The position numbers were made by a program, and so were the translations under genes. The notes below the pieces were generated by a model. The model was given only the letters and a program-made list of their open reading frames with translations, was not told the origin of the DNA and did no database searches. A DNA stretch of 64,000 bases, from assembly GCF_900187385.1 (NCBI RefSeq), contig NZ_FYEY01000001.1, positions 4,030,001-4,094,000 on the forward strand. Reading direction: 5' to 3'. Of this stretch, positions 43,855 to 52,180 are shown in pieces. Source of the stretch: Streptomyces sp. 2114.4 (lineage in GTDB: Bacteria; Actinomycetota; Actinomycetes; Streptomycetales; Streptomycetaceae). Positions within the stretch are counted from its first letter, which is position 1. Every line of letters begins with the position of its first letter.

Positions 43855-44925
43855 ATGGCAGGCTCTGAACATTGCGAGCCTGATGTCGAGGAGAGTGAAT
43901 CCTTGCGGTCCGACGCCAACATCGCGGGACCGATGACCGATCCGGTCCCCGGTCCCCGTAGCGAGTCGTTCGGGGACGACGTTTCACGTGAAACGCCGCC
44001 CCCGATGGACGACACCCCGATCGGTCGTGCAGCTCAGCTGGCGGTGGAGGCACTCGGCCGCGCGGGTGAGGGGCTGCCCCGGCCTGAACAGACTCGGGTC
44101 ATGGTGGTTGCCAACCAGAAGGGCGGGGTCGGCAAGACCACGACCACCGTGAACCTGGCGGCCTCCTTGGCTCTGCACGGTGCCCGGGTTCTGGTGATCG
44201 ACCTCGACCCCCAGGGCAATGCGTCAACGGCGCTGGGCATCGACCACCACTCCGAAGTGCCCTCCATCTACGACGTACTCGTGGAGAGCAAGCCACTCTC
44301 CGACGTTGTACAGCCGGTCGTGGATGTGGAGGGCTTGTTCTGCGCGCCCGCCACGATCGACCTGGCCGGTGCGGAGATCGAGCTGGTCTCCCTGGTGGCC
44401 CGTGAGAGCCGCCTCGACCGGGCGATCAAGGCGTATGAACAGCCCCTGGACTACATCTTCATCGACTGCCCGCCCTCGCTCGGCCTGCTGACGGTCAACG
44501 CTCTGGTGGCCGGCGCCGAGGTACTGATCCCGATCCAGTGCGAGTATTACGCGCTGGAGGGGCTGGGCCAGCTGCTCCGGAACGTTGATCTGGTGCGGGG
44601 GCATCTCAACCCCAAGCTCCATGTCTCGACGATCCTGCTCACCATGTACGACGGCCGCACCCGGCTGGCCTCCCAGGTCGCCGATGAAGTGCGCAGTCAC
44701 TTCGGCCACGAGGTGCTCCGTACCAGCATTCCCCGCTCGGTGCGCATCTCCGAGGCACCCAGCTATGGGCAGACGGTGCTCACCTATGACCCGGGATCCA
44801 GTGGCTCGCTTTCCTATCTCGAAGCAGCCCGAGAGATCGCGTTGCGTGGGGTCCCGCACACCGGGGGCCAGGGCCTCAGCGTCAACTATGAAGCACAGCA
44901 CAGCATCTCGGAGGGGACTCAGTGA
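43855..44925 (+). CDS. parA: Chromosome partitioning ATPase ParA
   Basis: 356 residues from the ATG at 43855. Deviant Walker A NQKGGVGKTTTT, switch region VIDLDPQGNAS and IDCPPSLG, the ParA/Soj signature. Alternative starts are 43693, which lies in the parS at the far upstream end, and 43933 (MTDPVPGPRSESF); none has a good ribosome binding site, so the N-terminus is uncertain. A perfect parS is inside the coding sequence (43981-43994) and encodes VSRET. ParA drives segregation during sporulation and positions the hyphal-tip complex; it overlaps parB by GTGA. Confidence 0.93.
   Translation: MAGSEHCEPDVEESESLRSDANIAGPMTDPVPGPRSESFGDDVSRETPPPMDDTPIGRAAQLAVEALGRAGEGLPRPEQTRVMVVANQKGGVGKTTTTVNLAASLALHGARVLVIDLDPQGNASTALGIDHHSEVPSIYDVLVESKPLSDVVQPVVDVEGLFCAPATIDLAGAEIELVSLVARESRLDRAIKAYEQPLDYIFIDCPPSLGLLTVNALVAGAEVLIPIQCEYYALEGLGQLLRNVDLVRGHLNPKLHVSTILLTMYDGRTRLASQVADEVRSHFGHEVLRTSIPRSVRISEAPSYGQTVLTYDPGSSGSLSYLEAAREIALRGVPHTGGQGLSVNYEAQHSISEGTQ
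43981..43994. promoter_or_regulatory. parS: parS site (perfect), inside parA
   Basis: GTTTCACGTGAAAC within the non-conserved N-terminal part of the parA coding sequence. Confidence 0.95.
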
Positions 44926-46019
44926 GCGAACGACGTAGAGGCCTGGGCCGTGGGCTCGGTGCGCTGATCCCCGCGGCACCGCAGAGCACGGACCATGCCG
45001 GGACTACGGGGCAGGGAGCGGCGTCATCGTCGTCCGCACCGGTCTTGGCCCCGGAACGAGGAGTAGCGGCAGCCAAGGTGACGTCGCTGCCGACGCACGG
45101 TGTTTCACGTGAAACGGAGACATCGGCAGGGTCGGAGGCATCGTCGGCCAGCGTCTCGGAAGTGGCAGGCGCACACTTCGCCGAGGTGCCACTGGGCGCG
45201 ATCAAGCCGAACCCGCGCCAGCCGCGTGAGGTCTTCGACGAGGACGCCCTTGCCGAGCTGGTCACCTCCATCAAGGAGGTGGGTCTGCTCCAGCCGGTGG
45301 TGGTCCGTCAGACGGGACCGGGGCGCTATGAGCTCATCATGGGTGAGCGCCGCTGGCGGGCATGCCGTGAGGCCGGTCTGGAGAAGATTCCCGCGATCGT
45401 GCGGGCCACGGACGACGAGAAGCTGCTCCTCGATGCCCTTCTGGAGAACCTCCACCGGGCGCAGCTCAACCCGCTGGAAGAAGCAGCCGCTTATGACCAG
45501 CTGCTGAAGGACTTCAAGTGCACGCATGACGAGCTGGCCGACCGGATCGGGCGTTCGCGCCCACAGGTCTCCAACACGCTGCGGCTGCTGAAGCTCTCGC
45601 CGTCCGTGCAGAAGCGGCTCGCTGCCGGTGTGCTCTCCGCAGGACATGCCCGCGCCCTGCTCTCCGTCGAGGACTCGGAAGAGCAGGACCACCTCGCGCG
45701 CCGCATCGTGGCGGAGGGACTGTCGGTCCGTTCCGTCGAGGAGATCGTCACGCTGATGGGGTCGACCCCCAAGAGCGCGAACAAGGCCAAGGGTCCCCGT
45801 GCGGGCACCCGGGTGTCTCCCGCGCTGACGGGTCTGGCCTCCCGGCTGTCCGATCGCTTCGAGACTCGGGTGAAGGTCGACCTGGGGCAGAAGAAGGGAA
45901 AGATCGTCGTCGAGTTCGCCTCGATGGATGATCTGGAGCGCATCCTCGGCACGCTCGCCCCTGGTGAGGGGCGCGTCCTGGGCCAGTCGCTGGCCGAGGA
46001 GAGCGACGACGAAGAGTGA
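44922..46019 (+). CDS. parB: Chromosome partitioning protein ParB (CTPase, parS-binding)
   Basis: 365 residues. N-terminus RRRGLGRGLGALIP (ParA-interacting), the CTP-binding NPRQPR and GERRWRA boxes, a helix-turn-helix around DELADRIGRSRPQVSNTLRL, and a C-terminal dimerisation region. Contains a parS at 45102-45115 in the variable linker, where it encodes VSRET. GTG start overlaps the parA stop. Confidence 0.97.
   Translation: MSERRRGLGRGLGALIPAAPQSTDHAGTTGQGAASSSSAPVLAPERGVAAAKVTSLPTHGVSRETETSAGSEASSASVSEVAGAHFAEVPLGAIKPNPRQPREVFDEDALAELVTSIKEVGLLQPVVVRQTGPGRYELIMGERRWRACREAGLEKIPAIVRATDDEKLLLDALLENLHRAQLNPLEEAAAYDQLLKDFKCTHDELADRIGRSRPQVSNTLRLLKLSPSVQKRLAAGVLSAGHARALLSVEDSEEQDHLARRIVAEGLSVRSVEEIVTLMGSTPKSANKAKGPRAGTRVSPALTGLASRLSDRFETRVKVDLGQKKGKIVVEFASMDDLERILGTLAPGEGRVLGQSLAEESDDEE
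45102..45115. promoter_or_regulatory. parS: parS site (perfect), inside parB
   Basis: GTTTCACGTGAAAC in the linker-coding part of parB. Confidence 0.95.
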
Positions 46020-46181
46020 GCTGATGCTCTCGGCTCCTGGGCGGGCCGTGTTCCGGAGTGCATACCGGAACACGGTCCGCCCTTTGCTCTCTTGCGGTAC
46101 CCGTGCCCGTAAAGGGTGGATACGATGCGTTCGGGTATGGCACGCATCCATGCGGAGAGACCTCACACCGAGGAGAGGGCC

Positions 46182-46439
46182 ATGCAATCGGTGAGCCGCA
46201 CCGGACTGTTGGCAGCGGGGTTCGGCCTCGCAGCTGTCGGAGGATTCGTTGGTGGTCTGCTCAGAGAGCAGGCGGCGCTGACGGCGCTTCGTGGTGCGGC
46301 AGGCGAGGGAAGCGAGGACCTGGTTCCATGGGCCGTCGGCTCGTACCGCTCACGTTGGACAACCTTCCGGACCTTCCCAAGCGCTGCCGCTCCTGTGTCT
46401 TCTGGGAGCTCGACCCCGTCAGCGGCGAGGCCGCGGTAA
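46182..46439 (+). CDS. Possible small membrane protein overlapping the GNAT gene
   Basis: An 85-codon frame starting with a very good ribosome binding site (GAGGAGAGGG, ATG at 46182). The product begins MQSVSRTGLLAAGFGLAAVG and continues with another glycine-rich hydrophobic stretch, resembling one membrane span, then becomes Ser/Arg/Pro-rich where it overlaps the first 112 bases of the GNAT gene in another frame. The good start and hydrophobic start favour a real gene; the out-of-frame tail looks like a shadow, so a frameshift or a fortuitous 3' end is possible. Confidence 0.4.
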   Translation: MQSVSRTGLLAAGFGLAAVGGFVGGLLREQAALTALRGAAGEGSEDLVPWAVGSYRSRWTTFRTFPSAAAPVSSGSSTPSAARPR

Positions 46440-46945
46440 AAGCGGGACGCCCGGAGCTGGAGAAGGAAGCCTGGATCTCGGCAGTACTGCTGGAGTGGGG
46501 GTCCTGCGGGCGGGTGGTCTATGTCGACGAGGTGCCCGTCGGATTCGTGATGTACGCCCCGCCGGCGTATGTGCCGCGCTCCACGGCCTTCCCCACCAGC
46601 CCGGTCTCACCGGACGCGGTGCAGTTGCTGACGGCCTGGTTGATCCCTGGATACCAAGGTCAGGGGCTGGGGCGCGTGATGGTCCAGACGGTCGCCAAGG
46701 ACCTCATCCAGCGCGGCTTCAAAGCCATCGAGGCCTTTGGCGATGCCCGCTGGAGCGAGCCGGCGTGTGTGCTGCCCGCCCATCACCTCCTCGCGGTCGG
46801 CTTCAAGACCGTACGGCCCCATCCCCGCTTCCCTCGGCTGCGCCTCGAGCTGCGGACCACGCTCTCGTGGAAGGAAGATGTCGAGCTGGCTCTCGACCGC
46901 TTGCTGGGAGCCGTGCAGAAGGAACCGGCCCTGCGACCGTTGTAG
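46328..46945 (+). CDS. GNAT-family N-acetyltransferase
   Basis: 205 residues. Central GNAT fold with the acetyl-CoA loop LIPGYQGQGLGRVMVQTVAK (Q/R-x2-G-x-G/A motif). An N-terminal segment RCRSCVFWELDP carries a Cys-x2-Cys. Located between parB and trxA as in S. coelicolor to my knowledge. The ATG at 46328 lies inside the preceding small frame, with GAGG about 10 bases upstream. Substrate unknown. Confidence 0.85.
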   Translation: MGRRLVPLTLDNLPDLPKRCRSCVFWELDPVSGEAAVKAGRPELEKEAWISAVLLEWGSCGRVVYVDEVPVGFVMYAPPAYVPRSTAFPTSPVSPDAVQLLTAWLIPGYQGQGLGRVMVQTVAKDLIQRGFKAIEAFGDARWSEPACVLPAHHLLAVGFKTVRPHPRFPRLRLELRTTLSWKEDVELALDRLLGAVQKEPALRPL

Positions 46946-46953
46946 GGCGTGCG

Positions 46954-47015
46954 GTTTCCCGTGAAACAGAGAACGGGCCCGCCCCTTGGTGGGGCAGGCC
47001 CGTTTCCCGTGAAAC
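46954..47015. promoter_or_regulatory. Two degenerate parS sites flanking a terminator
   Basis: GTTTCCCGTGAAAC at 46954-46967 and again at 47002-47015, each one base (A to C) from consensus. Both have the identical substitution, and the second overlaps the right arm of the terminator between them. Confidence 0.6.
46972..47004. terminator. Bidirectional terminator between the GNAT gene and trxA
   Basis: AACGGGCC-C-GCCCC and GGGGC-A-GGCCCGTT pair across a 5-base loop between two convergent genes. Confidence 0.8.
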
Positions 47016-47028
47016 GGAGTGGCGTGAC

Positions 47029-47355
47029 TCAGGCGAGGTAGTCCGCCAGGTCGCGCTCGATCGCCGCCTTCGGCTTGGCACCGACGATGGTCTTCACGAC
47101 CTCGCCGCCCTGGTAGACGTTCATGGTCGGGATCGACATGACGCCGTACTTGGCGGTGGTGGCCGGGTTCTCGTCGGTGTTCAGCTTGGCGATGACGATC
47201 TCGTCGTGCTCGGCGGCAATTGCCTCCAGGGACGGGGCGACCTGGCGGCACGGGCCGCACCAGGTGGCCCAGAAGTCCACAAGGACAGGCTTGTCGCTCT
47301 TGAGAACGACCTCTTCGAAGTTGTCGTCCGTGACGGTCACCGTGGCGCCGGCCAT
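47029..47355 (-). CDS. trxA: Thioredoxin
   Basis: 108 residues with the WCGPC active site (Cys33, Cys36) and the cis-proline in SIPTMNVY. ATG at 47355 preceded by AAGGAG; a longer open frame upstream lies in the leader and trxB and is rejected. Partner of the thioredoxin reductase encoded just upstream. Confidence 0.97.
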   Translation of the reverse strand: MAGATVTVTDDNFEEVVLKSDKPVLVDFWATWCGPCRQVAPSLEAIAAEHDEIVIAKLNTDENPATTAKYGVMSIPTMNVYQGGEVVKTIVGAKPKAAIERDLADYLA

Positions 47356-47401
47356 GGCAATCTCCTTACTGGGTGGGTGGTGGGAAAGCTGGGTGCGCGG
47401 A

Positions 47402-48373
47402 TCAGACGGACGCGGTCTTGTCCGGCTCGGGCGCCTCGCTGTCCGACAGCGCCGCGAGGAACCGCTCGGCGTCGAGGGCGGCGGAGCAGCCCGTACCGGC
47501 CGCGGTGATCGCCTGGCGGTAGGTGTGGTCGACGACATCGCCGGCACCGAAGACGCCCGGTAGGTTGGTCCGCGTGCTGGGCGCATCGACCTTGAGGTAG
47601 CCCTCGTCGTCGAGCTTCAGCTGCCCCTTGAACAGCTCGGTCCGCGGGTCGTGGCCGATCGCGATGAAGAGGCCGGTGACGGGGAGCTCGGAGGTCTCGC
47701 CGGTCTTACGGTTGCGCAGTGTCAGACCCGAGAGCTTGCTCTCACCGTGGATCTCGGCGACGTCGCTGTCCCATACGAACTTGATCTTCGGGTCCGCGAA
47801 GGCACGCTCCTGCATCGCCTTGCTGGCCCGCAGGGTGTCGCGGCGGTGGACGACCGTGACCGACTTGGCGAAGCGGGAGAGGAAGGTGGCCTCCTCCATC
47901 GCGGTGTCGCCGCCACCGATGACGGCGATGTCCTGGTCCTTGAAGAAGAACCCGTCGCAGGTGGCGCACCAGGAGACGCCACGGCCGGACAGCTCGTCCT
48001 CACGGGGAAGGCCGAGCTTGCGGTGCTGGGAGCCGGTGCTGACGATCACGGTCTTCGCCCGGTGCACGTTGCCGGCGGTGTCCGTGACGGTCTTGATCTC
48101 CTCGGAGAGGTCGACCGAGACGATGTCGTCCGGCACCAGCTCGGCGCCGAAGCGCTCCGCCTGGGCGCGCATGTTGTCCATCAGGTCCGGCCCCATGATG
48201 CCGTCGCGGAAACCGGGGAAGTTCTCCACGTCAGTGGTGTTCATCAGCGCGCCTCCGGCGGTGACGGCACCTTCGAAGACCAGCGGCTTCAGGGACGCGC
48301 GGGCGGTGTAGAGCGCTGCGGTGTAGCCCGCGGGCCCGGAGCCAATGATGATCACGTTGCGGACGTCGCTCAC
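47402..48373 (-). CDS. trxB: Thioredoxin reductase
   Basis: 323 residues. FAD site IIGSGPAGYTAALYTARA, redox motif CATCDGFFF, NADPH site IGGGDTAMEEA and C-terminal GVFGAGDVVDHTYRQAITA. Reduces thioredoxin with NADPH. GTG start at 48373. In the same direction as trxA and downstream of the sigma/anti-sigma pair, which in Actinobacteria responds to redox or envelope stress. Confidence 0.97.
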   Translation of the reverse strand: MSDVRNVIIIGSGPAGYTAALYTARASLKPLVFEGAVTAGGALMNTTDVENFPGFRDGIMGPDLMDNMRAQAERFGAELVPDDIVSVDLSEEIKTVTDTAGNVHRAKTVIVSTGSQHRKLGLPREDELSGRGVSWCATCDGFFFKDQDIAVIGGGDTAMEEATFLSRFAKSVTVVHRRDTLRASKAMQERAFADPKIKFVWDSDVAEIHGESKLSGLTLRNRKTGETSELPVTGLFIAIGHDPRTELFKGQLKLDDEGYLKVDAPSTRTNLPGVFGAGDVVDHTYRQAITAAGTGCSAALDAERFLAALSDSEAPEPDKTASV

Positions 48374-48487
48374 GGGTGTCTTCCTTGTCTCTGCCGACTG
48401 CTTGCTGGGGCTCTCGGAACTCTCACCCCACCCAACGGATCCTACGGGGCGAGCATTCCCGGAGTGTCACAGCGCACTGCTCGCCGT

Positions 48488-49432
48488 TCAGTCTCGCTGG
48501 TATGAGTGAGACAGCAGAATCTTTCCGGGAGCCGGTGGCGCGGCAGAGACGCAGGAGGAACTGACGACAAAGGCGGAGACGCGCTGTGCGTCGGTCGGAT
48601 CGGGCAGCACCACGAGGTAGGCGTCCTTGCCCTGGTACCGGGTGTGGCTGGACGCAATCGGTACCTCCGTCCGCCCGGTGCCCAGACGGACACACGACGG
48701 AACGGTGTCGGCGCCGCCGCGCAGCGTCGACTCGGGAGCGGTGCGCGTGCCGATGTCCGGGGACTTGTGCGAGCCCTTTGACGCCAGCAGGTCGTGTACA
48801 TGCGAACCAAGAGTGGCGGCGGTCAGGCCTGCTGCCTCTGTGGTTTTCTCGGGGGCGGCGGTGGCCCGGCCATGGTGGCCAGCCTGGGAGCCGTCGACAG
48901 CGGCGTTCTGGATGAGCAGGCCACCGAAGCTGAAGACCGCCGCGGCTGCTGCGGTGCTGAGCAGAATCCGGGGCCAGCGCCGCGAACGAGGCGAACGGCC
49001 GCCGGGCGACTGTCGACCTGGCCCGGAGGCTCCCTTGGGACGCCCGGCAGGCCGGGTGGACGCCCCGACACGGTGGGGAGGCTCATTGTCGGTTTCACGT
49101 GAAACCATGACGGGGGTGGTGGCTGTTTCACGTGAAACATGAGCCGCGGCGGCAGGCGTGCTGGCGTCCAGCAGTGCCTCGGCGGCAAGGGCGGCATCGA
49201 TACGGCCGGCCACGTCGGCCGGCATACGGGTCGGGCCGGGAAGGGTGCCGAGCAGTGCCCGGATCTCTTCCAACGACGCATAGACGTCATCACACAACGG
49301 GCAGCCGGCGAGATGATGGCGCACATCTGCGCTGCGAGAGGGGGACAGCAGCCCGTCCGTGAGGTCAGAGAGCTCGGAGACTTCCGGGTGCTCACCTGTG
49401 GGGTGCTCATCCGTGCCGGTCATCGACGTCAC
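48488..49432 (-). CDS. Membrane-anchored zinc-type anti-sigma factor for the adjacent ECF sigma factor
   Basis: 314 residues. N-terminal anti-sigma domain with His-x3-Cys-x2-Cys (HHLAGCPLCDD, about 39-49), a long linker containing two VSRET peptides encoded by two parS sites, one membrane span (about 153-178), and an extracytoplasmic C-terminal domain ending at residue 314. By position it corresponds to the mycobacterial anti-SigM protein next to trxB. GTG start at 49432 in a GTGA overlap with the sigma gene; an ATG four codons in (at 49423) is the alternative. Confidence 0.87.
   Translation of the reverse strand: MTSMTGTDEHPTGEHPEVSELSDLTDGLLSPSRSADVRHHLAGCPLCDDVYASLEEIRALLGTLPGPTRMPADVAGRIDAALAAEALLDASTPAAAAHVSRETATTPVMVSRETDNEPPHRVGASTRPAGRPKGASGPGRQSPGGRSPRSRRWPRILLSTAAAAAVFSFGGLLIQNAAVDGSQAGHHGRATAAPEKTTEAAGLTAATLGSHVHDLLASKGSHKSPDIGTRTAPESTLRGGADTVPSCVRLGTGRTEVPIASSHTRYQGKDAYLVVLPDPTDAQRVSAFVVSSSCVSAAPPAPGKILLSHSYQRD
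49092..49138. promoter_or_regulatory. parS: Two perfect parS sites inside the anti-sigma gene
   Basis: GTTTCACGTGAAAC at 49092-49105 and 49125-49138, 33 bases start to start, about three helical turns, in the disordered-linker coding part of the anti-sigma gene. Confidence 0.93.
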
Positions 49433-50124
49433 GCTCGCCCACCTCCGCCCTTCACGGCACCTGTGTCGTTCGGTCCTGCCGTCGGTGGGACGGATGTCCC
49501 CTGCGCCCGGTTCCTTCCCCCACTCGTGGGTTTGCTATCCCCGTTGTCGGCGCGCAGATGGGTGACCAAGGGGAGGAGCCGAGCGCGGCCTCGTGCACAG
49601 CGGCTTTTCACCGTGCCGGTAGGGATGTCGAGGATCGCCGCGGCTTCCGCGACGGGGTAGCCCTGCATGTCGACGAGGACGAGCGCTGCGCGCTGTTCCT
49701 CGGGGAGCGTGCGCAGAGCACTGAGCAACTCACGGTGCAGGTCCTGGCGCTCAGCGGGTGCCGCGGCGGATTCCTGGGGTTCGAGAAGCTGCTCCAGCCG
49801 CTCGGTCTCGGCAACGGGCGAGGTACGCCGCGAAGCGGCCTTACGCGCCCGGTCCAGGCAGGCGTTGACCGTGATGCGGTGCAGCCAGGTCGTCACGGCG
49901 GACTGCCCGCGGAAGGTGTGGGCCGCGCGATAAGCGGAGACCAGGGCGTCCTGCACGGCGTCCGCAGCCTCTTCGCGATCACCGAGGGTGCGCAGTGCCA
50001 CCGCCCAGAGCCGGTCGCGATGGCGGCGGACTATCTCCCCGAAGGCATCGGGGTCGCCCTTCACGTGCAGGGCAAGGAGATCGGCGTCGCTTGGTATCGA
50101 AGCCTTGTCGCTCTCGGTGGACAC
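49429..50124 (-). CDS. sigM: ECF RNA polymerase sigma factor, SigM type
   Basis: 231 residues from the GTG at 50124. Region 2 (DAFGEIVRRHRDRLWAVALR and DREEAADAVQDALVSAYRAA) and region 4 (LPEEQRAALVLVDMQGYPVA plus GTVKSRCARGRARL) are clear. The C-terminus has a 35-residue disordered tail. The longer frame begins with TTG and no ribosome binding site. The order sigM, anti-sigma, trxB, trxA matches the mycobacterial sigM locus, the basis for the symbol. Confidence 0.85.
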   Translation of the reverse strand: MSTESDKASIPSDADLLALHVKGDPDAFGEIVRRHRDRLWAVALRTLGDREEAADAVQDALVSAYRAAHTFRGQSAVTTWLHRITVNACLDRARKAASRRTSPVAETERLEQLLEPQESAAAPAERQDLHRELLSALRTLPEEQRAALVLVDMQGYPVAEAAAILDIPTGTVKSRCARGRARLLPLVTHLRADNGDSKPTSGGRNRAQGTSVPPTAGPNDTGAVKGGGGRA

Positions 50125-50276
50125 GGGCCCCCCGGCCGTAGCTGCCTGATCTCGGTCCAATTGAAGCCCGCCAGGTCAGGAATGTAAATGCTGTCGAAAG
50201 GCGGTGGTGTGCAGGCGGGTGGCCGATTTGCTCCGCCCTGACATGGACGGTCCGCACGAGCAGCGCCCAAGAGTGT

Positions 50277-50309
50277 GGGGCTCCGGCCGGAAAACCGGAC
50301 CGGAGCCCC
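50277..50309 (-). terminator. Terminator of the murJ-pseudokinase operon
   Basis: GGGGCTCCGG-CC-GG and CCGGA-CCGGAGCCCC pair across an AAAA loop, 40 bases beyond the pseudokinase stop. Confidence 0.8.
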
Positions 50310-50348
50310 TCGCAGTGTCCTGGACAGTCGTGCCGTCCTTCACTCCGC

Positions 50349-52073
50349 TCAGCTGGTGAAGGACACCTCTGTCACACCTTGCCGGTACCCGGCGCTGCTG
50401 TACCCGTCACCCGGCGCGTACGGCATCGCGGTGATCCACACCACGACGTAGCGGGCCTTTGCCGGGTGCTTGAGCTTGACCTTGGCGGACGAGCCCGACG
50501 TCTGGCTCGTTCCGAGCCGGCGCATGGAGCTGAGCGGCTGCGAAGAGGAGAGTGAATCGGCGGCATAGAGCGTCACGGTCGTGTGATTGCCGGTGTAGTG
50601 AAGGCCGATCGATGCGCCGCTTATCTGCTGTTTCGAGCCGAGGTCGTAGACGAGACCGACGCCCTTCTTGAAGGCCGGGTTCAGGTCAGGGCCTTCGCGG
50701 TAGCCCTTGCTGCCCCAGTAGGTGCTGGGGTTCCCGTCGATCGTGTCCTGCGCCTGATTGGCGTGCTGCGGCTGGCCGTCGGGGTAGTACTCCCCCGCCT
50801 CCACGATCTTGATCGGCTTGCCCTGGGGTTTCTTGGCAGCGCCGCCACTGCTCGGCTGCGAGTTGGCCGGATCGTCCCGGTCCTTCTCGCGCTTCAACAG
50901 AGTGTCCGCCAGCTGCCAGCTGCCCAGCCCCAGCGCCGCGATCAGCAGCGCGGAGACGGACCACTTCAGCGCCCGGCCGGTGCGGCTCTGCAGCGGAGGC
51001 GGCGGAGAAGCGACCGGCTGGGTCGCATGGCTCGCCTGAGCAGGGCGAGCCGACGGCTGCCGGTAGTTGCCCTGCTGGTATCCCGTGCGCTGATACGGCG
51101 GAGGCGTGGCGAAGGCGGTCTCCGGAGGCCGGATACGCGGCATGGCCGCTACAGCCTTGGCCAGCTCCTCAGGGGTGGTGCACGGCTGCTCCTGGCGGGA
51201 AGCCGTGGCTCCATCGTTGATCAACGCGCGCATGGCGAGCTCTGACAGCCCGCGGTGCACACCGGCGCGCACCTGGTCGGGGGCGATCAGCCCGACGCCC
51301 TTGGGCAGGCCGGTGAGGCCGTGGGCGTCGTTCTCGTACGGCCAGCGCTGGGTCAGCGCGGAGTAGAGCAGCGCCCCGATCGCCTCGGTGTCCGTGCGCT
51401 GCGGGTGCTCGCAGGTGATACCGCGCAGCGCCGCCATGACGGCCAGCCCACGGATGCGGTACTGCCCGGACTCCGTGCGCAGCACCGAGCCGGGGGTGAT
51501 CCGCAGATGGGACAGGCCCTCGCGGTGCGCGGCGGCCATGGCCTGGGAGACCTGGCTGACGAGCTGGTAGGCGTCGTGCGGCTCCAGCGGTCCGTTCGCG
51601 AGCACCGTGGTGAGCTCGGTGGCGTCCGGCAGCCACTCATGGACCACGTAGACGAGGTCGTTCTCCTCGACGGCGTCCAGGACCTGGACGAACCGGGGGT
51701 CACCCAGCAGCGCCGAGGAACGGGCGGCGGACAGCACCGGCCGGGCCCGGGGGTGGTCGGCCGGCAGGATGTGCACGCCGACGGCGCGGCGCAGCTTCTC
51801 GTCCACCGCACGCCAGCTGCTGAATCCGTCCAGACGGGTGACGCACTCCTCGAGGCGGTAGCGTCTGGCAAGCTTGTGGCCGCTGTGCAGTTCCGGTGGC
51901 TGGGCTTCGATCGCCGCGGCACGCTCCTCGTCGGTGCCCTCGGCGTCCTTTTCCCTGCCGGATACCTTCTCGGCCTTAGCACCGTCGTCCGTGGCCTTAC
52001 CCGCCTTGGCGGTCAGCGGTTCTTCACCGCTCGTGTCAGCCACGTCGACGGCAGCCGTGCTCCGTTCCGCCAC
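50349..52073 (-). CDS. Membrane pseudokinase with extracellular discoidin-like domain
   Basis: 574 residues from a GTG near 52073. A kinase-fold region (about 65-310) lacks the catalytic residues: HLRITPGSVLR stands where HRDLKPxN should be and there is no DFG. Then a Pro/Gln-rich linker, one membrane span (about 365-390), and an extracellular beta-sandwich (about 425-574) with EAGEYYPDGQPQHANQAQDT and DGNPSTYWGSKGY, like F5/8-type (discoidin) modules. In mycobacteria the equivalent pseudokinase is fused to MurJ (Rv3910) and recruits a forkhead-associated regulator; here it is encoded next to murJ as a separate protein. Confidence 0.85.
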   Translation of the reverse strand: MAERSTAAVDVADTSGEEPLTAKAGKATDDGAKAEKVSGREKDAEGTDEERAAAIEAQPPELHSGHKLARRYRLEECVTRLDGFSSWRAVDEKLRRAVGVHILPADHPRARPVLSAARSSALLGDPRFVQVLDAVEENDLVYVVHEWLPDATELTTVLANGPLEPHDAYQLVSQVSQAMAAAHREGLSHLRITPGSVLRTESGQYRIRGLAVMAALRGITCEHPQRTDTEAIGALLYSALTQRWPYENDAHGLTGLPKGVGLIAPDQVRAGVHRGLSELAMRALINDGATASRQEQPCTTPEELAKAVAAMPRIRPPETAFATPPPYQRTGYQQGNYRQPSARPAQASHATQPVASPPPPLQSRTGRALKWSVSALLIAALGLGSWQLADTLLKREKDRDDPANSQPSSGGAAKKPQGKPIKIVEAGEYYPDGQPQHANQAQDTIDGNPSTYWGSKGYREGPDLNPAFKKGVGLVYDLGSKQQISGASIGLHYTGNHTTVTLYAADSLSSSQPLSSMRRLGTSQTSGSSAKVKLKHPAKARYVVVWITAMPYAPGDGYSSAGYRQGVTEVSFTS

Positions 52074-52180
52074 CGTCGTTCCTGCCTCCCCATCCGTTGC
52101 AGGCTCAATGAGCCAAGACAATTGTGCCCACAGTCCGCCACTATGCACGACACACGGTGGCAGTCGATGGTTGTGCTCAA

